Positions 7,011 through 13,111 of a stretch of 13,111 bases of DNA are shown here, piece after piece. The notes beneath the pieces are model-generated. The model was not told where the DNA came from, searched no databases, and saw only the letters and a list, made by a program, of their open reading frames with translations. The position numbers were made by a program, and so were the translations under genes. The stretch is from assembly GCF_021742065.1 (NCBI RefSeq), contig NZ_JAKKIE010000077.1, positions 1 through 13,111 on the forward strand. The letters run 5' to 3'. Source of the DNA: Rhizorhapis sp. SPR117. Its GTDB lineage: Bacteria > Pseudomonadota > Alphaproteobacteria > Sphingomonadales > Sphingomonadaceae. Position 1 is the stretch's first letter. Each line of letters starts with the position of its first letter.

Positions 7011-7036
7011 AAGCCCGACGCAGGTGCGCCGGGCTT
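7011..7036 (-). terminator. Intergenic terminator-type hairpin after the ParB-like gene
   Basis: AAGCCCGACGC pairs with GCGCCGGGCTT with one mismatch on the plus strand, which becomes a G-U pair in the minus-strand RNA. TTTTGCC follows on the minus strand. It lies 51 bases after the ParB-like stop and 23 bases before the start of the 64-residue gene. Confidence 0.75.
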
Positions 7037-7087
7037 GATGGATGAAAAGTTGGGAGAACGGGGCGACCAAAGCCGCCCCGGCCGGTG

Positions 7088-9241
7088 CTAGGCTGCCGCA
7101 GCGACATCTTCCCCGTCATCATTGTCGGCATCGACGGGATGATCCTCATCTTCGAGGAACGCTGGCAGTTCGGCGGCTTCCTCCTCGGCCACCGGCTCTG
7201 CCGCAGGTGTGTCGAGCAACTCGGGCGTCCGCATCGGCTCAGGGAGCCAACCGGCGTCTTCGAGCAGCCGTTCGGCCTCGTTCGCCATGTCGCCCTTTTT
7301 GAGATGGTCGATCATCTCGGCGAACTTCGAGCCTTTGGCCTCCGCCACATCGGCGAGAATGCGCGGCTTGGTAACGCTGCGGAAATAGCCTTCGACCGTG
7401 GGCCGCCAGCCGGCACCGATCAGATCGAGCCCGACCGCGCGCGCAAGGACATGGCTGTGCGCGATGCGCCGCTCGACGCTGTGCTTCGAGATGCGGCCAT
7501 TGTCGTACTTGGGCACCACCTCCTGCTGCGCATTGAGGGCCTGCGAGGCGCAGTGGGCGAACAGCGCTGCCTGTTCCGCGCCATCGAACGCGAGCAGCGC
7601 CTCCCACAACTCCTTGTCGTCGTCCGGCAACCGGTCGGCCCAACGCTTGTGACGCTCCTCGATCGCCTTGGCCGGAGTGCTGCTGCGCAGGCCGGACGGC
7701 GCAAACCCGAACGACACCTTGTTGAGCGACACTTCAAGGCAGGATTCGCGGCTGTAGCTGTAAAAGGTGCTGAGCACGAAAGCATGCAGAACCATCGCGA
7801 AAGCCGTCGAAGGCTCCTGCGCAAGAGCATCCTGCAAGGCGAGTGTGCGCCAGGCGGTCAGTTCGGCAACGAGACGGTCGGGCAAAGGCTTCAGTATCTC
7901 GCCATCCTCATCCTCGTCGCCACCCGAGGCCGCATTGATCGACACGACGTTGGAGACAGCAGGATCAGCCGCGCCGCCGCCGTCCTCTCCATTCGCTGCG
8001 CCGTCAGAGACAGACGTATCGGCTTCTTCGTCACCGGTTTCGGCTTCGACCACCGGCTCATCCTCAGGACGAACATAGCCGCGTTCGATGCAGAGCGATC
8101 CATCGGACTCGATCGACACGAACGCACCGGCCCGCGCCATCTCCGGGGCATCGAAGATCAGCGGCCGTTCGACCAGCGCACCGATCTCGGCCTCGATAGC
8201 TGCGATGCGCGCATGCACCTCGTCGGGGACATGCGGTTCATCCGCCCACTGCTCCTCGATTGCCTCGCCCTCGGTTTCCAGTTCGGCGAGACGGGCATCT
8301 TCCTCGGGAGTGCGCGACATCGGTACGCCGTCGATCTCGCGCATGCCATCGGTCACGCCCCAAGGCAGGTCTACAGCGGTCGCGACCCACTTCCACCCCT
8401 CGGCACCGATCTTTTCACCCTCCGCTTGGAGCTTCTCCGACACCAGCCGTTCGAGCAAGGCCGGATCGGTCAGCCAGCCGCCATCATCCTCTTCGAACAG
8501 ATCGCGCAGCACATGACCGCCCGCCGCGACATAGGCGTCGATGCCGATGAACCGCACGCGCCGGTCGGCGACGCGGACCGTGTCCTCGGTCAGCTTCTGC
8601 CGGATATAGGCGCCGGACCTGTTGTAGCTATGGGCAAGCAGTTCCCACACCTGTTCCTGCCGCTCGTGATCGTCGGAGACCGAGAAGGCCATGAGCTGCT
8701 CCAGCGTCATGCCGTCCTCGGCATAGATGGCGTGCAGCTTTGGCGACACCTTGGCGAGACGCAGGCGCTGATTGACCACTGCCGGGGTCACGTTGAAGTG
8801 CGCGGCGATGGATTCGATATCCTGGCCCTTGTCGACCATCGATTGCATGCCTGTGAACTGATCGAGCGGATGAAGCGGTTCGCGGAAGGTGTTCTCCGCA
8901 TAACTATCCTCTTCGGCCAGCACCCCGTCATTGGTCGCCCTGACGACACAGGGGATCGGCGCATTCTTCGCCAGGCGCTTCTGCTTTACCAGCAGTTCGA
9001 GGGCGCGGAACCGCCGACCACCGGCCGGCACCTCGAACTGGCCGGTCTCCTGGCCCTCGCTATCGAGGATGGGTCGCACGTTGAGGCTCTGGAGTAACGT
9101 GCGGCGGACGATGTCCTCGGCCAGTTCGCCGATCGATACACCGGCCTTCACCCGGCGGACATTGGACTGCGAGAGGACCAGCTTGTCGAACGGAATGTCC
9201 CGCGAGCCGCTGAGGACAAGTTTCTGAGCTGCTTTTGCCAT
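7088..9241 (-). CDS. Large ParB-like protein (ParB/RepB/Spo0J family)
   Basis: This 717-residue protein has an N-terminal ParB CTP-binding fold: IPFDKLVLSQSNVRR (about 16-30), the AGGRRFRALELL box (73-84) and ENTFREPLHPLDQF (116-129). A helix-turn-helix region follows (GQDIESIAAHFNVTPAVVNQRLRLAKVSP, about 139-167). It is about twice the usual ParB length. A very acidic linker (about 405-460) leads to a C-terminal domain and an acidic tail. No ParA gene is nearby, so it is better seen as an accessory ParB-like DNA-binding protein of a plasmid or integrative element than as a classical partition pair. The ATG at 9241 has GGAG upstream and a long leader similar to that of the strawberry-notch-like gene. 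It heads the nine-gene leftward series. Confidence 0.92.
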   Translation of the reverse strand: MAKAAQKLVLSGSRDIPFDKLVLSQSNVRRVKAGVSIGELAEDIVRRTLLQSLNVRPILDSEGQETGQFEVPAGGRRFRALELLVKQKRLAKNAPIPCVVRATNDGVLAEEDSYAENTFREPLHPLDQFTGMQSMVDKGQDIESIAAHFNVTPAVVNQRLRLAKVSPKLHAIYAEDGMTLEQLMAFSVSDDHERQEQVWELLAHSYNRSGAYIRQKLTEDTVRVADRRVRFIGIDAYVAAGGHVLRDLFEEDDGGWLTDPALLERLVSEKLQAEGEKIGAEGWKWVATAVDLPWGVTDGMREIDGVPMSRTPEEDARLAELETEGEAIEEQWADEPHVPDEVHARIAAIEAEIGALVERPLIFDAPEMARAGAFVSIESDGSLCIERGYVRPEDEPVVEAETGDEEADTSVSDGAANGEDGGGAADPAVSNVVSINAASGGDEDEDGEILKPLPDRLVAELTAWRTLALQDALAQEPSTAFAMVLHAFVLSTFYSYSRESCLEVSLNKVSFGFAPSGLRSSTPAKAIEERHKRWADRLPDDDKELWEALLAFDGAEQAALFAHCASQALNAQQEVVPKYDNGRISKHSVERRIAHSHVLARAVGLDLIGAGWRPTVEGYFRSVTKPRILADVAEAKGSKFAEMIDHLKKGDMANEAERLLEDAGWLPEPMRTPELLDTPAAEPVAEEEAAELPAFLEDEDHPVDADNDDGEDVAAAA

Positions 9242-9329
9242 GAGTTAAGATCTCCAAGACGGGCCGCCGCGAGACTCTCTCCCGGCTCCCAGCCCGTCAT
9301 GAAGCCCCCGGCTTCCCTCTCCCTCTCAT
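9242..9329 (-). promoter_or_regulatory. 5' leader of the ParB-like gene, shared with the strawberry-notch-like gene
   Basis: On the minus strand this 88-base leader opens with ATGAGAGGGAGAGGGAAGCC, includes GGGCTGGGAGCCGGGAGAGAG, and then a CGGCGG stretch before GGAGA and the ATG. Order and spacing match the leader at 2342-2440. The opening ATG starts a 10-codon Arg/Gly-rich frame ending with TGA at 9297, without a convincing ribosome site. Shared control of the two largest genes of the region is the simplest reading. Confidence 0.45.
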
Positions 9330-9350
9330 GGCCTGCCGCAGGCAGGCCAT
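9328..9350. promoter_or_regulatory. Perfect inverted repeat at the top of the ParB-like leader
   Basis: ATGGCCTGCC and its exact complement flank GCA (10-base arms, three-base centre). No T-run follows. It overlaps the opening ATGAGAG of the shared leader, about 87 bases upstream of the ParB-like start. It may be an operator for autoregulation, possibly by the ParB-like protein itself, or an RNA hairpin. Confidence 0.4.
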
Positions 9351-9403
9351 ACGTCCCCGTCGATCCAGCCGGCACCATTCACCGCAACCCATCTTGTCAT
9401 GAT

Positions 9404-9418
9404 GTTCGTTATTTGTTC
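9404..9418 (+). promoter_or_regulatory. Candidate LexA (SOS) box, GTTC-N7-GTTC
   Basis: GTTC-GTTATTT-GTTC matches the alphaproteobacterial LexA consensus GTTC-N7-GTTC exactly, with an AT-rich spacer as in known sites. It lies 10 bases upstream of the ATG of the DUF6771-like gene and 163 bases upstream of the ParB-like start, so it could control either. An eight-base match could occur by chance about once in a window this size. The position is the stronger argument. Confidence 0.55.
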
Positions 9419-9428
9419 TCATGCCATC

Positions 9429-9617
9429 ATGGAACGAATCGAACGACATGAGCTGTCCGCCATCCTGCTGGCAGCGCCCGACTGGGCGCGGGTCGGCCTG
9501 ACGATGCCGGACGAACGGATGCGCGAGCGTGCCGCCGATACGCTGGCCGCCACCATCATCGAGAAGCTGGAGGGATCACTCCCGCCCGATGTGAATCAGC
9601 TCAGGCTTCCGCTATAG
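9429..9617 (+). CDS. DUF6771-like small protein
   Basis: This 62-residue protein (MERIERHELSAILLAAPDWA, then RVGLTMPDERMRERAADTLA, ending QLRLPL) resembles a small family common in sphingomonads that I know as DUF6771. It looks like an N-terminal helix, an APDWARVGLT turn and a long helix. The function is unknown. The ATG at 9429 gives the family-like start MERIE; no clear ribosome site precedes it, so the mRNA may be nearly leaderless. An in-frame ATG at 9399 would place the LexA-type box inside the coding region, so it is not preferred. The gene converges on the leftward 70-residue gene, and the two 3' ends overlap by 17 bases. Confidence 0.78.
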   Translation: MERIERHELSAILLAAPDWARVGLTMPDERMRERAADTLAATIIEKLEGSLPPDVNQLRLPL

Positions 9618-9813
9618 GTGGAGGAACGGGTTCCTGCGCCGTATCGAACATGCCGCGCCGGACACCGAAGCGATCGGAGAAGGTAACGACATTGGTGCGG
9701 CCCTCATGATCGACCTGCGTGAAGCGCAGCACGTCACCCTTGAGGATCTCAATTGTCACCGGCGGCAATTCATCGCGCGGATCATGGAAGGTCATGCGAT
9801 TCTTCGGCATCAT
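9601..9813 (-). CDS. Small hypothetical protein coupled to the DUF2971-like gene
   Basis: This 70-residue frame (MMPKNRMTFHDPRDELPP, then VTIEILKGDVLRFTQVDHEG and a C-terminal RFGVRRGMFDTAQEP) looks like a small beta-rich protein. The start at 9813 overlaps the DUF2971-like stop as ATGA, with GGAGG just upstream. A longer frame from 9867 would overlap the upstream gene by 58 bases and is less likely. I do not recognise a family. Coupled expression suggests it works with the DUF2971-like protein. Its 3' end overlaps the convergent DUF6771-like gene by 17 bases. Confidence 0.65.
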   Translation of the reverse strand: MMPKNRMTFHDPRDELPPVTIEILKGDVLRFTQVDHEGRTNVVTFSDRFGVRRGMFDTAQEPVPPPIAEA

Positions 9814-10694
9814 CGCCTCCAGCGCGGCAGCAATCGGCGCGGTTGCTCTTCTGAGGGGTCGGGCCATTCCTTCTTCATCTCGAGCAGCCCAAGCATCCCC
9901 TGATAGCTCTGATCGGGACGGATTTCACCTTCATAGCCGGCTTCACGCAATTCGGCAGTGCGTTCGCTTGCCTCGAAGGGCTGAAGCCTTGGATCGAAGC
10001 TGATCGACCGGAACAGCATGTGGGGATCGATCGGCATCACACGAACGTCCGGCACGGGCTGGTCCTGGGACCAATCACGCCCAATGAGCAGGAAGCGAAG
10101 CTCCTGTTCATGGGCAAAATAGTGCCGCTTCCATAGCAGGGAATCCGCACGACCCTGGACCGTCTGGAAGAAACCAGGACCATGCTGGCCGTTGCAGGCA
10201 TTGACGATGCGCTGCCAGATTTCCTTGTCGTCGAGATATTCGACACCGCCCACCACGATATGCGCGTCAGCCCCATCGGCATGCCAGGCTTCCGACGCCG
10301 AAAGGAGATGGCGCACCGTCGTCGTGACGGTGACGCCTTCGTTCAGGCGATCGGCGTTGCATCGGGTCTCGTCCAGTCGCACCCGGGAATAGGCGCGCAA
10401 TAGCGTGTCTGAACCGGAATTGAGCGACCAGCATTGCGCCCATGCCGGAGCCAGGAAGTCGGCAAGCTGACGTTGACCTTTCGCCGGTATGAGGCCACGG
10501 CCGTCCAGCATGCAAAGGGATGGAGCATCCTCCCTCGGATCGTCCCAGACACGCGGCCTGACCAGCGCCATTTCCTTGTTCTTCACCGCATCGAGGAACC
10601 GGCCGAGCGGAAAAATCCGACGTACCTCCTGATCGAGATCGGCGATGCGCACGGCAAAGCGGCAGGGATCACCGTTGATTGGCAATAGGTCCAT
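9810..10694 (-). CDS. DUF2971-like protein
   Basis: This 294-residue protein carries a pattern resembling DUF2971: a start-of-domain region LGRFLDAVKNKEMALVRP, then VWDDPREDAPS (about 49-59), WAQCWSLNSGSDTLLRAYSRV (85-105), GGVEYLDDKEIW (149-160) and LLWKRHYFAHEQELRFLLIG (187-205). The W-x-DP-x-E, CWS, D-x-LLRAYS and KR-x-x-FAHEQE-x-R elements are the ones I rely on. The family has no established biochemical role that I can cite. GGAGG lies nine bases before the ATG. It is followed by the coupled 70-residue gene. A 71-base gap separates it from the upstream Cys-rich gene. Confidence 0.6.
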   Translation of the reverse strand: MDLLPINGDPCRFAVRIADLDQEVRRIFPLGRFLDAVKNKEMALVRPRVWDDPREDAPSLCMLDGRGLIPAKGQRQLADFLAPAWAQCWSLNSGSDTLLRAYSRVRLDETRCNADRLNEGVTVTTTVRHLLSASEAWHADGADAHIVVGGVEYLDDKEIWQRIVNACNGQHGPGFFQTVQGRADSLLWKRHYFAHEQELRFLLIGRDWSQDQPVPDVRVMPIDPHMLFRSISFDPRLQPFEASERTAELREAGYEGEIRPDQSYQGMLGLLEMKKEWPDPSEEQPRRLLPRWRR

Positions 10695-10765
10695 ATACTC
10701 CCCCTCCAGCCGACCCTACCGGGCAACTATGAAGAGCTTGTCTATGCGATCCGGAGATAGACCTA

Positions 10766-11149
10766 TCACAGATACTCCTCGGGCAGGTCTTCCTCATGCC
10801 CCTGCCAGACGATCCGGTCTCCATCATAGACCGTGACGAATCCGTGGCCGCGCCTGATCGGCGCCGGAGGCTTGGCCGCGAAGTTTAGGCAACCGAAGGT
10901 ATCGACCGTGGCCGAGAAGGCGAGCGGCTTGCCATGTTGCATCAGCACGCGGTCGCAGGTGCCGGACGGGCGCTTCACCCGGCGCTTCGAAATGCCGAGC
11001 TGGAACGTCTCATAGGCGCGCACCTCCCAGTCGGACGGCGGCGACCAGTGCCGGCAATATTTGCAATAGTGCGGGGTCGGCGGACCGCTGTCCTCGTCGT
11101 CGAGCGCCGGCCCGCCATTATGGCCGATCGAGGAACGCGAGCCCGTCAC
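10766..11149 (-). CDS. Cys-rich protein with N-terminal IGHNGGP motif
   Basis: This 127-residue protein starts at a GTG that overlaps the stop of the composite gene (GTGA); AGGA lies upstream. Its N-terminus has SIGHNGGPAL, a short motif I have seen at the start of many alphaproteobacterial plasmid and phage proteins, role unknown. Then come CKYCRHW (Cys 29 and 32), a conserved-looking basic helix GISKRRVKRPSGTCDRV, and FGCLNF near residue 86. Four Cys could form a zinc site. The C-terminus (VTVYDGDRIVWQGHEEDLPEE) is acidic. Function unknown; a nucleic-acid-binding or accessory role is only suggested by the Cys and basic residues. Confidence 0.75.
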   Translation of the reverse strand: MTGSRSSIGHNGGPALDDEDSGPPTPHYCKYCRHWSPPSDWEVRAYETFQLGISKRRVKRPSGTCDRVLMQHGKPLAFSATVDTFGCLNFAAKPPAPIRRGHGFVTVYDGDRIVWQGHEEDLPEEYL

Positions 11150-12378
11150 GGCTCGCGTTCCTGTTCGAGCCAGGCCCGCAGGCGCTGACGCATGATGCCG
11201 ATGCCGGCATTGATCTCGGTGATCTCGGCATCGGGAGTGATACAGCGCATCTCGCGGAACCCGTCGAGAAAGGCGCGCATGACCTTGAGGTAAAGCCCGC
11301 CGCCGACCAACGCGACGTCAGTGAACGGCCGTGAGCCATGATACGAGAGGCTGGCGATCTCGCAGCCGGGATGCGAACCATAATTATCGGGCTTGCGCTG
11401 CGACGGCGGGCGGGGCCAGCGCATCGTCATGGCGCCCGCGATCATCCGCTCGGCAAGTTCGGGGGTCAGCCTCGCATCATAATCCTCGATCGGCCGGTCG
11501 CCCGCGCCGAAGCCATAGCGAGCGGAGAGGAAACCGACATGGGCGAGACGGCGCTGAGAATCAACCGTGCGCCAGGTCTGCCAGAGCGGCCCGTCATAGC
11601 GCTCCCACGCAGGCATCCAGCCTGGATCGCGCCGCTTGGTCGCCGAACAGGCGAGGATCAGCAGCCGGTGCGAGAAGCCGGTGGCGCGGGTATGCGGCAG
11701 ATCGACCCGCACGATCTTCACGGTGCGCTGTTCGGCCGCTTCGGCGAGCCGCCCGATCAGCGCGATATCGGCATCCGTGCAGACACCCCGGACATGGAAA
11801 GTCGGAACACTATCATCCCCCATCGCTGGGAGGACATCGAGGAACAGGATGCCATGCCCAAGATTGCCGCAATAGTGGAGCGCCTCCACCATCGGCAGGC
11901 CCGGCGCAGGTTCGATCCAGCGCTGGCCGATCCGTTTGAATGCCTCGGCGAAGGTGGTGGGGCTGGGCGTGGTCCGCACTTGTGCCCGTGCGTGATATCG
12001 CCACGGCGGGCGCTCAGGATCGACCTTGCCGACACGGATCTGGTGGAGAAAATCAGCCAGACTGTAGGGATCGGCCGGATAAGGACAATCCCGCCAGGCG
12101 CGACGGATCGATCGACGGGCGTGGTCGGGGAACTCAAACAATCTCGCCCGTGCCCGGCGCCAAACGGCCGCGCGTTCGTCGCGCAGCCGTTGCTGCTGCT
12201 GGGGCCACCAGACGGCACGGCGGGCCATCTCCTCATCGACGCTGTGCTGCCCGGCCGCGATCATGTCGGAGAACAGCGGCAGGGCCTCCCGCTCGCGCCG
12301 CTGCTTCGTGGCGAAGGCGGCGCGCTTGCGCGTGGTCTCCTCATAGGCACTGGGCCTGGACCATTTGGCAAACCGCAT
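11146..12378 (-). CDS. Composite protein with YaaA/DUF6884-like C-terminal domain
   Basis: This 410-residue protein has three apparent parts. Residues 1-130 are Arg- and Trp-rich (QQRLRDERAAVWRRARARL, then RRSIRRAWRDCPYPADPYSLADFLHQI), a segment seen in other plasmid proteins. Residues 130-235 contain GHGILFLDVLPAMGDDSVPTF, HVRGVCTDADIALIGRLAEA and VKIVRVDLPH. Residues 237-370 resemble DUF6884/YaaA: LLILACSATKRR with C244, a YDGP motif, LSARYGF (284-290) and IEDYDARL. YaaA proteins act in peroxide response and bind DNA; whether this one does is unknown. The ATG at 12378 overlaps the DUF2958-like stop (TGATG) and is preferred to the GTG one codon upstream. The stop overlaps the next GTG. Confidence 0.72.
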   Translation of the reverse strand: MRFAKWSRPSAYEETTRKRAAFATKQRREREALPLFSDMIAAGQHSVDEEMARRAVWWPQQQQRLRDERAAVWRRARARLFEFPDHARRSIRRAWRDCPYPADPYSLADFLHQIRVGKVDPERPPWRYHARAQVRTTPSPTTFAEAFKRIGQRWIEPAPGLPMVEALHYCGNLGHGILFLDVLPAMGDDSVPTFHVRGVCTDADIALIGRLAEAAEQRTVKIVRVDLPHTRATGFSHRLLILACSATKRRDPGWMPAWERYDGPLWQTWRTVDSQRRLAHVGFLSARYGFGAGDRPIEDYDARLTPELAERMIAGAMTMRWPRPPSQRKPDNYGSHPGCEIASLSYHGSRPFTDVALVGGGLYLKVMRAFLDGFREMRCITPDAEITEINAGIGIMRQRLRAWLEQEREP

Positions 12379-12782
12379 CACGCGCCGCCTTTCGCGGCGG
12401 CGGCCGCGGCGCGGTATAGGATGCGCTCGCCTTCGATCAGCGATCCGGCACGACGGGCCGCTTCGGCATAGACCGAGAGCGGGAACTTCCCTTCGAACAG
12501 GATGTCACGCTCGATTCCGAGACCGAAAGGCAGCCGGATTGATTCCAGTTCCTCGAGTGCGAAACTACCGAGTTCCGGGCAGCCGAAGCCGAGATCCGCT
12601 ATACCGAAGAGAATCCCGTCCTCATCCAGCTCAGTGGCAAGCCAGGTCGCGGCGCCGACGGGATTGAAGAAGCGGACCACCGGTACGGGGTCCGGCGCTG
12701 GATTACCACAGCGCAAGGCGTTGCAGCGGGTGAGATCGTTGACGCGAAGGCGGTCGCGCAGTTCCAAGGTCAGGAAGATCAT
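12378..12782 (-). CDS. DUF2958 protein
   Basis: This 134-residue protein has the DUF2958 hallmarks: ELRDRLR near the start, VPVVRFFNPVGAATWLATELD (about 34-54), FGIADLGFGCPELGSF (59-74) and LESIRLPFGLGIERD. It is a small plasmid/phage protein, often near ArdC-type antirestriction genes in my experience. Its biochemical role is not established. The ATG at 12782 overlaps the stop of the upstream ArdC-like frame (ATGA), so it is preferred to an ATG at 12815. The Ala-rich C-terminus ends in the TGATG overlap with the composite gene. Confidence 0.9.
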   Translation of the reverse strand: MIFLTLELRDRLRVNDLTRCNALRCGNPAPDPVPVVRFFNPVGAATWLATELDEDGILFGIADLGFGCPELGSFALEELESIRLPFGLGIERDILFEGKFPLSVYAEAARRAGSLIEGERILYRAAAAAAKGGA

Positions 12783-13084
12783 GCCGCGATCCTCCCTGCC
12801 AGAGCCATGCCGCAATCTGGATCGGGCTCCGGATCGTCGTCATTGACGGCGAGTGCCGCATCGGGCCGGAAGGCGAGAAGATAATCAGCCGCTTTCGAAG
12901 CGGCGCTGGCGGCGCGCAGGATCGCGCGATTATCCTCGCGGATGATCTCCAGCCAGGATCCGATATAATCAGCATGCCGGACGGTGGGCGTGATCCCGAG
13001 CGCGGCGCAGACGAAGGCGCCGGTCATCTCGGCGACATATCCTGACAGTCCAGCCAAAAACGGCGGTTGGAAGGTGAAATCCAT
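12779..13084 (-). CDS. ArdC C-terminal-like segment, possibly a short or truncated gene
   Basis: The 101-residue frame contains a stretch typical of the C-terminus of ArdC/zincin-type antirestriction proteins: YVAEMTGAFVCAALGITPTV, RHADYIGSWLEIIREDN, then AILRAASAASKAADYLL. The HExxH zinc motif expected upstream is absent in the window. An ATG at 13084 has GGAGG five bases before it, so it may be a real start of a short gene. However, the frame stays open to the window edge, so it could equally be the 3' end of a larger gene. The first ~15 residues (MDFTFQPPFLAGLSG) do not look like the usual ArdC sequence before this block. It is the most upstream visible gene of the ArdC/DUF2958 chain. Confidence 0.65.
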   Translation of the reverse strand: MDFTFQPPFLAGLSGYVAEMTGAFVCAALGITPTVRHADYIGSWLEIIREDNRAILRAASAASKAADYLLAFRPDAALAVNDDDPEPDPDCGMALAGRIAA

Positions 13085-13111
13085 CGGTGCCTCCAGCACT
13101 GCCCAAAACCC

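Noticed and set aside
7085..9097. A 670-codon open frame on the plus strand
   Set aside because: It lies antisense to the well-supported ParB-like gene. GC-rich codon use leaves such frames open, and its translation shows no family motifs.
7088..9241. Classical ParAB partition locus
   Set aside because: No ParA-type Walker ATPase or clear centromere-like repeat array is visible in the window.
9433..9445. GAAC-N5-GAAC pair inside the DUF6771-like gene
   Set aside because: The spacing is five, not the seven of the LexA consensus, and it lies within the coding region.
10756..10767. GATAG-AC-CTATC palindrome upstream of the DUF2971-like gene
   Set aside because: Only five-base arms, partly inside the stop of the upstream gene. 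Too short to call an operator.
11338..12471. A 377-codon open frame on the plus strand
   Set aside because: It is antisense to the composite and DUF2958 genes, whose starts and stops overlap as a coupled chain. No motifs are seen in the antisense product.
12782..12815. Upstream start at 12815 for DUF2958
   Set aside because: The family starts near MI-LT-ELR, which corresponds to the ATG at 12782 with an ATGA overlap.
1..13111. CRISPR arrays, tRNA or rRNA genes
   Set aside because: No regularly spaced direct repeats, cloverleaf-like segments or rRNA sequence were recognised on reading both strands.

Overview
The window is a GC-rich accessory region, most likely from a plasmid or integrative element of an alphaproteobacterium, probably a sphingomonad. 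The evidence is the gene content: a Ros/MucR-type regulator, a strawberry-notch-like methyltransferase/helicase, a large ParB-like protein, a DUF6771-like small protein, an ArdC-like C-terminus next to DUF2958, and several DUF proteins typical of alphaproteobacterial plasmids. No rRNA, tRNA, CRISPR array, ParA or replication initiator was seen. Family names were recognised by eye and none was checked against a database.

Left part (1-3098). A strawberry-notch-like gene runs leftward from 2341. It keeps its methyltransferase domain and the first helicase lobe, but stops at residue 762 with an unrelated tail. The break coincides with two adjacent palindromes (81-106 and 58-77) that look like tyrosine-recombinase sites at the end of an inserted element. 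A Ros/MucR-type regulator with a Cys-Asp-His-His finger is transcribed divergently (2598-3098).

Middle (3125-9241). A nine-gene leftward series starts with the 717-residue ParB-like protein. It continues through a 64-residue protein, DUF6878, DUF6915, a 73-residue protein, a 248-residue protein, a 158-residue protein, a 95-residue protein and a DUF7007-like protein. Genes within a block are joined by ATGA overlaps or a 10-base gap. Blocks are separated by near-identical terminator hairpins that end only about 20 bases before the next start codon. A fifth hairpin closes the series.

Right part (9242-13111). A rightward DUF6771-like gene has a perfect GTTC-N7-GTTC LexA-type box just upstream. 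It converges on a leftward pair made of a DUF2971-like protein and a 70-residue protein. Further right is a tightly overlapping leftward chain: ArdC C-terminal-like segment, DUF2958, a 410-residue composite protein with a YaaA/DUF6884-like C-terminus, and a Cys-rich protein starting with an IGHNGGP motif.

The strawberry-notch-like and ParB-like genes share a similar untranslated leader, with an inverted repeat at or just upstream of its start. This suggests common regulation. Overall the region looks like plasmid housekeeping and establishment functions (partition-like, antirestriction-like, SOS-linked) with many uncharacterised proteins. The best candidates for something new are the hairpin-separated ParB/DUF operon, the shared leader, and the DUF2971-like/small-protein pair beside an SOS box.
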